DNA from: Auanema rhodensis
Taxonomy: Eukaryota; Nematoda; Chromadorea; Rhabditida; Rhabditidae
Assembly: GCA_964057225.1 (NCBI GenBank)
Contig: OZ059895.1
Coordinates: forward strand, 4,092,001 to 4,156,000
DNA: 64,000 bases
Reading direction: 5' to 3'
Position numbers and translations under genes: made by a program. Below, piece after piece: positions 47,351 to 61,000 of the stretch. The notes beneath the pieces were generated by a model, which was not told the origin of the DNA, searched no databases, and saw nothing but the letters and a program-made list of their open reading frames with translations. Numbering within the stretch: position 1 is the stretch's first letter; each line of letters starts with the position of its first letter.

Positions 47351-50300
47351 TTGAGTTTCCATGTACACTCAACATTGCTTCCAAAAACATTTTGACAAAA
47401 ATTTTTTCGAAAAATTTCAAAATAATTTAGCAAAAAGTAGATGTTTTTAGATTCCTTTTTTCAAGGCAAAGACAATGGGCAATGTTATTCAACGAAAAAA
47501 TTAATTCTTCAGGGTGAAAATCGAGGATATAAGTGTGAACTTATATCAGTTGATATCTCGGTGCATTTTCAAGCTAGCGCAAATCTGATAACACAGATCG
47601 ACGCAGCTTAAAAATCCGCATCGAATGCACTATACTTCATTGAGAAACGCTTAATACAAAAATTAGTTATGATTGTTTGAAAAATGATGCATTAGTGTAT
47701 GTTGAGTTTCCATGTACACTCAACATTGCTTCCAAAAACATTTTGACAAAAATTTTTTCGAAAAATTTCAAAATAATTTAGCAAAAAGTAGATGTTTTTA
47801 GATTCATTTTTTTAAGGCAAAGACGATGGACAATGTTATTCAACGAAAAAATTAATTCTTCCGGGTGAAAATCGAGGATATAAGTGTGAACTTATATCAG
47901 TTGATATCTCGGTGCATTTTCAAGCTAGCGCAAATCTGATAACACAGATCGACGCAGCTTAAAAATCCGCATCGAATGCACTATACTTCATTGAGAAACG
48001 CTTAATACAAAAATTAGTTATGATTGTTTGAAAAATGATGCATTAGTGTATGTTGAGTTTCCATGTACACTCAACATTGCTTCCAAAAACATTTTGACAA
48101 AAATTTTTTCGAAAAATTTCAAAATAATTTAGCAAAAAGTAGATGTTTTTAGATTCCTTTTCTCAAGGCAAAGACGATGGACAATGTTATTCAACGAAAA
48201 AATTAATTCTTCAGGGTGAAAATCGAGGATATAAGTGTGAACTTATATCAGTTGATATCTCGGTGCATTTTTAAGCTAGCGCAAATCTGATAACACAGAT
48301 CGACGCAGCTTAAAAATCCGCATCGAATACACTATACTACATTGAGAAACGTTTAATACAAAAATTAGTTATGATCGTTTGAAAAATGATGCATTAGTGT
48401 ATGTTGAGTTTCCATGTACACTCAACATTGCTTCCAAAAACATTTTGACAAAAATTTTTTCGAAAAATTTCAAAATAATTTAGCAAAAAGTAGATGTTTT
48501 TAGATTCCTTTTTTTAAGGCAAAGACGATGGACAATGTTATTCAACGAAAAAATTAATTCTTCAGGGTGAAAATCGAGGATATAAGTGTGAACTTATATC
48601 AGTTGATATCTCGGTGCATTTTCAAGCTAGCGCAAATCTGATAACACAGATCGACGCAGCTTAAAAATCCGCATCGAATGCACTATACTTCATTGAGAAA
48701 CGCTTAATACAAAAATTAGTTATGATTGTTTGAAAAATGATGCATTAGTGTATGTTGAGTTTCCATGTACACTCAACATTGCTTCCAAAAACATTTTGAC
48801 AAAAATTTTTTCGAAAAATTTCAAAATAATTTAGCAAAAAGTAGATGTTTTTAGATTCCTTTTCTCAAGGCAAAGACGATGGACAATGTTATTCAACGAA
48901 AAAATTAATTCTTCAGGGTGAAAATCGAGGATATAAGTGTGAACTTATATCAGTTGATATCTCGGTGCATTTTTAAGCTAGCGCAAATCTGATAACACAG
49001 ATCGACGCAGCTTAAAAATCCGCATCGAATACACTATACTACATTGAGAAACGTTTAATACAAAAATAAGTTATGATCGTTTGAAAAATGATGCATTAGT
49101 GTATGTTGAGTTTCCATGTACACTCAACATTGCTTCCAAAAACATTTTGACAAAAATTTTTTCGAAAAATTTCAAAATAATTTAGCAAAAAGTAGATGTT
49201 TTTAGATTCATTTTTTTAAGGCAAAGACGATGGACAATGTTATTCAACGAAAAAATTAATTCTTCAGGGTGAAAATCGAGGATATAAGTGTGAACTTATA
49301 TCAGTTGATATCTCGGTGCATTTTCAAGCTAGCGCAAATCTGATAACACAGATCGACGCAGCTTAAAAATCCGCATCGAATGCACTATACTTCATTGAGA
49401 AACGCTTAATACAAAAATTAGTTATGATTGTTTGAAAAATGATGCATTAGTGTATGTTGAGTTTCCATGTACACTCAACATTGCTTCCAAAAACATTTTG
49501 ACAAAAATTTTTTCGAAAAATTTCAAAATAATTTAGCAAAAAGTAGATGTTTTTAGATTCCTTTTTTTAAGGCAAAGACGATGGACAATGTTATTCAACG
49601 AAAAAATTAATTCTTCAGGGTGAAAATCGAGGATATAAGTGTGAACTTATATCAGTTGATATCTCGGTGCATTTTCAAGCTAGCGCAAATCTGATAACAC
49701 AGATCGACGCAGCTTAAAAATCCGCATCGAATGCACTATACTTCATTGAGAAACGCTTAATACAAAAATTAGTTATGATTGTTTGAAAAATGATGCATTA
49801 GTGTATGTTGAGTTTCCATGTACACTCAACATTGCTTCCAAAAACATTTTGACAAAAATTTTTTCGAAAAATTTCAAAATAATTTAGCAAAAAGTAGATG
49901 TTTTTAGATTCATTTTTTTAAGGCAAAGACGATGGACAATGTTATTCAACGAAAAAATTAATTCTTCAGGGTGAAAATCGAGGATATAAGTGTGAACTTA
50001 TATCAGTTGATATCTCGGTGCATTTTCAAGCTAGCGCAAATCTGATAACACAGATCGACGCAGCTTAAAAATCCGCATCGAATGCACTATACTTCATTGA
50101 GAAACGCTTAATACAAAAATTAGTTATGATTGTTTGAAAAATGATGCATTAGTGTATGTTGAGTTTCCATGTACACTCAACATTGCTTCCAAAAACATTT
50201 TGACAAAAATTTTTTCGAAAAATTTCAAAATAATTTAGCAAAAAGTAGATGTTTTTAGATTCATTTTTTTAAGGCAAAGACGATGGACAATGTTATTCAA

Positions 50301-53300
50301 CGAAAAAATTAATTCTTCAGGGTGAAAATCGAGGATATAAGTGTGAACTTATATCAGTTGATATCTCGGTGCATTTTCAAGCTAGCGCAAATCTGATAAC
50401 ACAGATCGACGCAGCTTAAAAATCCGCATCGAATGCACTATACTTCATTGAGAAACGTTTAATACAAAAATAAGTTATGATCGTTTGAAAAATGATGCAT
50501 TAGTGTATGTTGAGTTTCCATGTACACTCAACATTGCTTCCAAAAACATTTTGACAAAACTTTTTTCGAAAAATTTCAAAATAATTTAGCAAAAAGTAGA
50601 TGTTTTTAGATTCATTTTTTTAAGGCAAAGACGATGGACAATGTTATTCAACGAAAAAATTAATTCTTCAGGGTGAAAATCGAGGATATAAGTGTGAACT
50701 TATATCAGTTGATATCTCGGTGCATTTTCAAGCTAGCGCAAATCTGATAACACAGATCGACGCAGCTTAAAAATCCGCATCGAATGCACTATACTTCATT
50801 GAGAAACGCTTAATACAAAAATTAGTTATGATTGTTTGAAAAATGATGCATTAGTGTATGTTGAGTTTCCATGTACACTCAACATTGCTTCCAAAAACAT
50901 TTTGACAAAAATTTTTTCGAAAAATTTCAAAATAATTTAGCAAAAAGTAGATGTTTTTAGATTCCTTTTTTTAAGGCAAAGACGATGGACAATGTTATTC
51001 AACGAAAAAATTAATTCTTCAGGGTGAAAATCGAGGATATAAGTGTGAACTTATATCAGTTGATATCTCGGTGCATTTTCAAGCTAGCGCAAATCTGATA
51101 ACACAGATCGACGCAGCTTAAAAATCCGCATCGAATGCACTATACTTCATTGAGAAACGCTTAATACAAAAATTAGTTATGATTGTTTGAAAAATGATGC
51201 ATTAGTGTATGTTGAGTTTCCATGTACACTCAACATTGCTTCCAAAAACATTTTGACAAAAATTTTTTCGAAAAATTTCAAAATAATTTAGCAAAAAGTA
51301 GATGTTTTTAGATTCATTTTTTTAAGGCAAAGACGATGGACAATGTTATTCAACGAAAAAATTAATTCTTCAGGGTGAAAATCGAGGATATAAGTGTGAA
51401 CTTATATCAGTTGATATCTCGGTGCATTTTCAAGCTAGCGCAAATCTGATAACACAGATCGACGCAGCTTAAAAATCCGCATCGAATGCACTATACTTCA
51501 TTGAGAAACGCTTAATACAAAAATTAGTTATGATTGTTTGAAAAATGATGCATTAGTGTATGTTGAGTTTCCATGTACACTCAACATTGCTTCCAAAAAC
51601 ATTTTGACAAAAATTTTTTCGAAAAATTTCAAAATAATTTAGCAAAAAGTAGATGTTTTTAGATTCCTTTTTTTAAGGCAAAGACGATGGACAATGTTAT
51701 TCAACGAAAAAATTAATTCTTCAGGGTGAAAATCGAGGATATAAGTGTGAACTTATATCAGTTGATATCTCGGTGCATTTTCAAGCTAGCGCAAATCTGA
51801 TAACACAGATCGACGCAGCTTAAAAATCCGCATCGAATGCACTATACTTCATTGAGAAACGCTTAATACAAAAATTAGTTATGATTGTTTGAAAAATGAT
51901 GCATTAGTGTATGTTGAGTTTCCATGTACACTCAACATTGCTTCCAAAAACATTTTGACAAAAATTTTTTCGAAAAATTTCAAAATAATTTAGCAAAAAG
52001 TAGATGTTTTTAGATTCCTTTTCTCAAGGCAAAGACGATGGACAATGTTATTCAACGAAAAAATTAATTCTTCAGGGTGAAAATCGAGGATATAAGTGTG
52101 AACTTATATCAGTTGATATCTCGGTGCATTTTTAAGCTAGCGCAAATCTGATAACACAGATCGACGCAGCTTAAAAATCCGCATCGAATACACTATACTA
52201 CATTGAGAAACGTTTAATACAAAAATAAGTTATGATCGTTTGAAAAATGATGCATTAGTGTATGTTGAGTTTCCATGTACACTCAACATTGCTTCCAAAA
52301 ACATTTTGACAAAAATTTTTTCGAAAAATTTCAAAATAATTTAGCAAAAAGTAGATGTTTTTAGATTCATTTTTTTAAGGCAAAGACGATGGACAATGTT
52401 ATTCAACGAAAAAATTAATTCTTCAGGGTGAAAATCGAGGATATAAGTGTGAACTTATATCAGTTGATATCTCGGTGCATTTTCAAGCTAGCGCAAATCT
52501 GATAACACAGATCGACGCAGCTTAAAAATCCGCATCGAATGCACTATACTTCATTGAGAAACGCTTAATACAAAAATTAGTTATGATTGTTTGAAAAATG
52601 ATGCATTAGTGTATGTTGAGTTTCCATGTACACTCAACATTGCTTCCAAAAACATTTTGACAAAAATTTTTTCGAAAAATTTCAAAATAATTTAGCAAAA
52701 AGTAGATGTTTTTAGATTCCTTTTCTCAAGGCAAAGACGATGGACAATGTTATTCAACGAAAAAATTAATTCTTCAGGGTGAAAATCGAGGATATAAGTG
52801 TGAACTTATATCAGTTGATATCTCGGTGCATTTTTAAGCTAGCGCAAATCTGATAACACAGATCGACGCAGCTTAAAAATCCGCATCGAATACACTATAC
52901 TACATTGAGAAACGTTTAATACAAAAATTAGTTATGATCGTTTGAAAAATGATGCATTAGTGTATGTTGAGTTTCCATGTACACTCAACATTGCTTCCAA
53001 AAACATTTTGACAAAAATTTTTTCGAAAAATTTCAAAATAATTTAGCAAAAAGTAGATGTTTTTAGATTCCTTTTTTAAAGGCAAAAATGATGGACAATG
53101 TTATTCAACGAAAAAATTAATTCTTCAGGGTGAAAATCGAGGATATAAGTGTGAACTTATATCAGTTAATATCTCGGTGCATTTTTAAGCTAGCGCAAAT
53201 CTGATAACACAGATCGACGCAGCTTACAAATCCGCATCGAATGCACTATACTTCATTGAGAAACGCTTAATACAAAACTTAGTTATGATCGTTTGAAAAA

Positions 53301-55072
53301 TGATGCATTAGTGTATGTTGAGTTTCCATGTACACTCAACATTGCTTCCAAAAACATTTTGACAAAAATTTTTTCGAAAAATTTCAAAATAATTTAGCAA
53401 AAAGTAGATGTTTTTAGATTCCTTTTTTAAAGGCAAAGATGATGGACAATGTTATTCAACGAAAAAATTAATTCTTCAGGGTGAAAATCGAGGATATAAG
53501 TGTGAACTTATATCAGTTGATATCTCGGTGCATTTTCAAGCTAGCGCAAATCTGATAACACAGATCGACGCAGCTTAAAAATCCGCATCGAATGCACTAT
53601 ACTTCATTGAGAAACGCTTAATACAAAAATTAGTTATGATTGTTTGAAAAATGATGCATTAGTGTATGTTGAGTTTCCATGTACACTCAACATTGCTTCC
53701 AAAAACATTTTGACAAAAATTTTTTCGAAAAATTTCAAAATAATTTAGCAAAAAGTAGATGTTTTTAGATTCCTTTTCTCAAGGCAAAGACGATGGACAA
53801 TGTTATTCAACGAAAAAATTAATTCTTCAGGGTGAAAATCGAGGATATAAGTGTGAACTTATATCAGTTGATATCTCGGTGCATTTTTAAGCTAGCGCAA
53901 ATCTGATAACACAGATCGACGCAGCTTAAAAATCCGCATCGAATACACTATACTACATTGAGAAACGTTTAATACAAAAATTAGTTATGATCGTTTGAAA
54001 AATGATGCATTAGTGTATGTTGAGTTTCCATGTACACTCAACATTGCTTCCAAAAACATTTTGACAAAAATTTTTTCGAAAAATTTCAAAATAATTTAGC
54101 AAAAAGTAGATGTTTTTAGATTCCTTTTTTTAAGGCAAAGACGATGGACAATGTTATTCAACGAAAAAATCAATTCTTCAGGGTGAAAATCGAGGATATA
54201 AGTGTGAACTTATATCAGTTGATATCTCGGTGCATTTTTAAGCTAGCGCAAATCTGATAACACAGATCGACGCAGCTTAAAAATCCGCATCGAATACACT
54301 ATACTACATTGAGAAACGTTTAATACAAAAATTAGTTATGATCGTTTGAAAAATGATGCATTAGTGTATGTTGAGTTTCCATGTACACTCAACATTGCTT
54401 CCAAAAACATTTTGACAAAAATTTTTTCGAAAAATTTCAAAATAATTTAGCAAAAAGTAGATGTTTTTAGATTCCTTATTTAAAGGCAAAGATGATGGAC
54501 AATGTTATTCAACGAAAAAATTAATTCTTCAGGGTGAAAATCGAGGATATAAGTGTGAACTTATATCAGTTAATATCTCGGTGCATTTTTAAGCTAGCGC
54601 AAATCTGATAACACAGATCGACGCAGCTTACAAATCCGCATCGAATACACTATACTACATTGAGAAACGTTTAATACAAAAATTAGTTATGATCGTTTGA
54701 AAAATGATGCATTAGTGTATGTTGAGTTTCCATGTACACTCAACATTGCTTCCAAAAACATTTTGACAAAAATTTTTTCGAAAAATTTCAAAATAATTTA
54801 GCAAAAAGTAGATGTTTTTAGATTCCTTTTTTAAAGGCAAAAATGATGGACAATGTTATTCAACGAAAAAATTAATTCTTCAGGGTGAAAATCGAGGATA
54901 TAAGTGTGAACTTATATCAGTTAATATCTCGGTGCATTTTTAAGCTAGCGCAAATCTGATAACACAGATCGACGCAGCTTACAAATCCGCATCGAATGCA
55001 CTATACTTCATTGAGAAACGCTTAATACAAAACTTAGTTATGATCGTTTGAAAAATGATGCATTAGTGTATG

Positions 55073-58000
55073 TTGAGTTTCCATGTACACTCAACATTGC
55101 TTCCAAAAACATTTTGACAAAAATTTTTTCGAAAAATTTCAAAATAATTTAGCAAAAAGTAGATGTTTTTAGATTCCTTTTTTAAAGGCAAAGATGATGG
55201 ACAATGTTATTCAACAAAAAAATTAATTCTTCAGGGTGAAAATCGAGGATATAAGTGTGAACTTATATCAGTTGATATCTCGGTGCATTTTCAAGCTAGC
55301 GCAAATCTGACGCTTAAAAATCCGCATCGAATGCACTATACTTCATTGAGAAACGCTTAATACAAAAATTAGTTATGATTGTTTGAAAAATGATGCATTA
55401 GTGTATGTTGAGTTTCCATGTACACTCAACATTGCTTCCAAAAACATTTTGACAAAAATTTTTTCGAAAAATTTCAAAATAATTTAGCAAAAAGTAGATG
55501 TTTTTAGATTCCTTTTCTCAAGGCAAAGACGATGGACAATGTTATTCAACGAAAAAATTAATTCTTCAGGGTGAAAATCGAGGATATAAGTGTGAACTTA
55601 TATCAGTTGATATCTCGGTGCATTTTTAAGCTAGCGCAAATCTGATAACACAGATCGACGCAGCTTAAAAATCCGCATCGAATACACTATACTACATTGA
55701 GAAACGTTTAATACAAAAATTAGTTATGATCGTTTGAAAAATGATGCATTAGTGTATGTTGAGTTTCCATGTACACTCAACATTGCTTCCAAAAACATTT
55801 TGACAAAAATTTTTTCGAAAAATTTCAAAATAATTTAGCAAAAAGTAGATGTTTTTAGATTCCTTTTTTAAAGGCAAAGATGATGGACAATGTTATTCAA
55901 CGAAAAAATTAATTCTTCAGGGTGAAAATCGAGGATATAAGTGTGAACTTATATCAGTTAATATCTCGGTGCATTTTTAAGCTAGCGCAAATCTGATAAC
56001 ACAGATCGACGCAGCTTACAAATCCGCATCGAATGCACTATACTTCATTGAGAAACGCTTAATACAAAACTTAGTTATGATCGTTTGAAAAATGATGCAT
56101 TAGTGTATGTTGAGTTTCCATGTACACTCAACATTGCTTCCAAAAACATTTTGACAAAAATTTTTTCGAAAAATTTCAAAATAATTTAGCAAAAAGTAGA
56201 TGTTTTTAGATTCCTTTTTTAAAGGCAAAGATGATGGACAATGTTATTCAACGAAAAAATTAATTCTTCAGGGTGAAAATCGAGGATATAAGTGTGAACT
56301 TATATCAGTTGATATCTCGGTGCATTTTCAAGCTAGCGCAAATCTGACGCTTAAAAATCCGCATCGAATGCACTATACTTCATTGAGAAACGCTTAATAC
56401 AAAACTTAGTTATGATCGTTTGAAAAATGATGCATTAGTGTATGTTGAGTTTCCATGTACACTCAACATTGCTTCCAAAAACATTTTGACAAAAATTTTT
56501 TCGAAAAATTTCAAAATAATTTAGCAAAAAGTAGATGTTTTTAGATTCCTTTTTTAAAGGCAAAGATGATGGACAATGTTATTCAACGAAAAAATTAATT
56601 CTTCAGGGTGAAAATCGAGGATATAAGTGTGAACTTATATCAGTTGATATCTCGGTGCATTTTCAAGCTAGCGCAAATCTGACGCTTAAAAATCCGCATC
56701 GAATGCACTATACTTCATTGAGAAACGCTTAATACAAAACTTAGTTATGATCGTTTGAAAAATGATGCATTAGTGTATGTTGAGTTTCCATGTACACTCA
56801 ACATTGCTTCCAAAAACATTTTGACAAAAATTTTTTCGAAAAATTTCAAAATAATTTAGCAAAAAGTAGATGTTTTTAGATTCCTTTTTTAAAGGCAAAG
56901 ATGATGGACAATGTTATTCAACGAAAAAATTAATTCTTCAGGGTGAAAATCGAGGATATAAGTGTGAACTTATATCAGTTGATATCTCGGTGCATTTTCA
57001 AGCTAGCGCAAATCTGATAACACAGATCGACGCAGCTTAAAAATCCGCATCGAATGCACTATACTACATTGAGAAACGCTTAATACAAAACTTAGTTATG
57101 ATCGTTTGAAAAATGATGCATTAGTGTATGTTGAGTTTCCATGTACACTCAACATTGCTTCCAAAAACATTTCGACAAAAATGTTTTCGAAAAATTTCAA
57201 AATAATTTAGCAAAAAGTAGATGTTTTTAGATTTCTTTTTTTAAGGCAAAGACGATGGACAATGTTATTCAACGAAAAAATTAATTCTTCAGGGTGAAAA
57301 TCGAGGATATAAGTGTGAACTTATATCAGTTGATATCTCGGTGCATTTTCAAGCTAGCGCAAATCTGATAACACAGATCGACGCAGCTTAAAAATCCGCA
57401 TCGAATGCACTATACTACATTGAGAAACGCTTAATACAAAAATTAGTTATGATCGTTTGAAAAATGATGCATTAGTGTATGTTGAGTTTCCATGTACACT
57501 CAACATTGCTTCCAAAAACATTTTGACAAAAATTTTTTCGAAAAATTTCAAAATAATTTAGCAAAAAGTAGATGTTTTTAGATTCCTTTTTTCAAGGCAA
57601 AGATGATGGACAATGTTATTCAACGAAAAAATTAATTCTTCAGGGTGAAAATCGAGGATATAAGTGTGAACTTATATCAGTTGATATCTCGGTGCATTTT
57701 CAAGCTAGCGCAAATCTGACGCTTAAAAATCCGCATCGAATGCACTATACTTCATTGAGAAACGCTTAATACAAAACTTAGTTATGATCGTTTGAAAAAT
57801 GATGCATTAGTGTATGTTGAGTTTCCATGTACACTCAACATTGCTTCCAAAAACATTTCGACAAAAATGTTTTCGAAAAATTTCAAAATAATTTAGCAAA
57901 AAGTAGATGTTTTTAGATTTCTTTTTTTAAGGCAAAGACGATGGACAATGTTATTCAACGAAAAAATTAATTCTTCAGGGTGAAAATCGAGGATATAAGT

Positions 58001-61000
58001 GTGAACTTATATCAGTTGATATCTCGGTGCATTTTTAAGCTAGCGCAAATCTGACGCTTAAAAATCCGCATCGAATGCACTATACTACATTGAGAAACGC
58101 TTAATACAAAAATTAGTTATGATCGTTTGAAAAATGATGCATTAGTGTATGTTGAGTTTCCATGTACACTCAACATTGCTTCCAAAAACATTTTGACAAA
58201 AATTTTTTCGAAAAATTTCAAAATAATTTAGCAAAAAGTAGATGTTTTTAGATTTCTTTTTTTAAGGCAAAGACGATGGACAATGTTATTCAACGAAAAA
58301 ATTAATTCTTCAGGGTGAAAATCGAGGATATAAGTGTGAATTTATATCAGTTGATATCTCGGTGCATTTTCAAGCTAGCGCAAATCTGATAACACAGATC
58401 GACGCAGCTTAAAAATCCGCATCGAATGCACTATACTACATTGAGAAACGCTTAATACAAAAATTAGTTATGATCGTTTGAAAAATGATGCATTAGTGTA
58501 TGTTGAGTTTCCATGTACACTCAACATTGCTTCCAAAAACATTTTGACAAAAATTTTTTCGAAAAATTTCAAAATAATTTAGCAAAAAGTAGATGTTTTT
58601 AGATTCCTTTTTTCAAGGCAAAGATGATGGACAATGTTATTCAACGAAAAAAATTATTCTTCAGGGTGAAAATCGAGGATATAAGTGTGAACTTATATCA
58701 GTTGATATCTCGGTGCATTTTCAAGCTAGCGCAAATCTGATAACACAGATCGACGCAGCTTAACAATCCGCATCGAATGCACTATACTACATTGAGAAAC
58801 GCTTAATACAAAACTTAGTTATGATCGTTTGAAAAATGATGCATTAGTGTATGTTGAGTTTCCATGTACACTCAACATTGCTTCCAAAAACATTTTGACA
58901 AAAATTTTTTCGAAAAATTTCAAAATAATTTAGCAAAAAGTAGATGTTTTTAGATTCCTTTTTTCAAGGCAAAGATGATGGACAATGTTATTCAACGAAA
59001 AAAATTATTCTTCAGGGTGAAAATCGAGGATATAAGTGTGAACTTATATCAGTTGATATCTCGGTGCATTTTCAAGCTAGCGCAAATCTGATAACACAGA
59101 TCGACGCAGCTTAAAAATCCGCATCGAATGCACTATACTACATTGAGAAACGCTTAATACAAAACTTAGTTATGATCGTTTGAAAAATGATGCATTAGTG
59201 TATGTTGAGTTTCCATGTACACTCAACATTGCTTCCAAAAACATTTCGACAAAAATGTTTTCGAAAAATTTCAAAATAATTTAGCAAAAAGTAGATGTTT
59301 TTAGATTTCTTTTTTTAAGGCAAAGACGATGGACAATGTTATTCAACGAAAAAATTAATTCTTCAGGGTGAAAATCGAGGATATAAGTGTGAACTTATAT
59401 CAGTTGATATCTCGGTGCATTTTCAAGCTAGCGCAAATCTGATAACACAGATCGACGCAGCTTAAAAATCCGCATCGAATGCACTATACTACATTGAGAA
59501 ACGCTTAATACAAAAATTAGTTATGATCGTTTGAAAAATGATGCATTAGTGTATGTTGAGTTTCCATGTACACTCAACATTGCTTCCAAAAACATTTTGA
59601 CAAAAATTTTTTCGAAAAATTTCAAAATAATTTAGCAAAAAGTAGATGTTTTTAGATTCCTTTTTTCAAGGCAAAGATGATGGACAATGTTATTCAACGA
59701 AAAAATTAATTCTTCAGGGTGAAAATCGAGGATATAAGTGTGAACTTATATCAGTTGATATCTCGGTGCATTTTCAAGCTAGCGCAAATCTGACGCTTAA
59801 AAATCCGCATCGAATGCACTATACTTCATTGAGAAACGCTTAATACAAAACTTAGTTATGATCGTTTGAAAAATGATGCATTAGTGTATGTTGAGTTTCC
59901 ATGTACACTCAACATTGCTTCCAAAAACATTTCGACAAAAATGTTTTCGAAAAATTTCAAAATAATTTAGCAAAAAGTAGATGTTTTTAGATTTCTTTTT
60001 TTAAGGCAAAGACGATGGACAATGTTATTCAACGAAAAAATTAATTCTTCAGGGTGAAAATCGAGGATATAAGTGTGAACTTATATCAGTTGATATCTCG
60101 GTGCATTTTCAAGCTAGCGCAAATCTGATAACACAGATCGACGCAGCTTAAAAATCCGCATCGAATGCACTATACTACATTGAGAAACGCTTAATACAAA
60201 AATCAGTTATGATCGTTTGAAAAATGATGCATTAGTGTATGTTGAGTTTCCATGTACACTCAACATTGCTTCCAAAAACATTTTGACAAAAATTTTTTCG
60301 AAAAATTTCAAAATAATTTAGCAAAAAGTAGATGTTTTTAGATTTCTTTTTTTAAGGCAAAGACGATGGACAATGTTATTCAACGAAAAAATTAATTCTT
60401 CAGGGTGAAAATCGAGGATATAAGTGTGAACTTATATCAGTTGATATCTCGGTGCATTTTCAAGCTAGCGCAAATCTGATAACACAGATCGACGCAGCTT
60501 AAAAATCCGCATCGAATGCACTATACTACATTGAGAAACGCTTAATACAAAAATTAGTTATGATCGTTTGAAAAATGATGCATTAGTGTATGTTGAGTTT
60601 CCATGTACACTCAACATTGCTTCCAAAAACATTTTGACAAAAATTTTTTCGAAAAATTTCAAAATAATTTAGCAAAAAGTAGATGTTTTTAGATTCCTTT
60701 TTTCAAGGCAAAGATGATGGACAATGTTATTCAACGAAAAAAATTATTCTTCAGGGTGAAAATCGAGGATATAAGTGTGAACTTATATCAGTTGATATCT
60801 CGGTGCATTTTCAAGCTAGCGCAAATCTGACGCTTAAAAATCCGCATCGAATGCACTATACTTCATTGAGAAACGCTTAATACAAAACTTAGTTATGATC
60901 GTTTGAAAAATGATGCATTAGTGTATGTTGAGTTTCCATGTACACTCAACATTGCTTCCAAAAACATTTTGACAAAAATTTTTTCGAAAAATTTCAAAAT

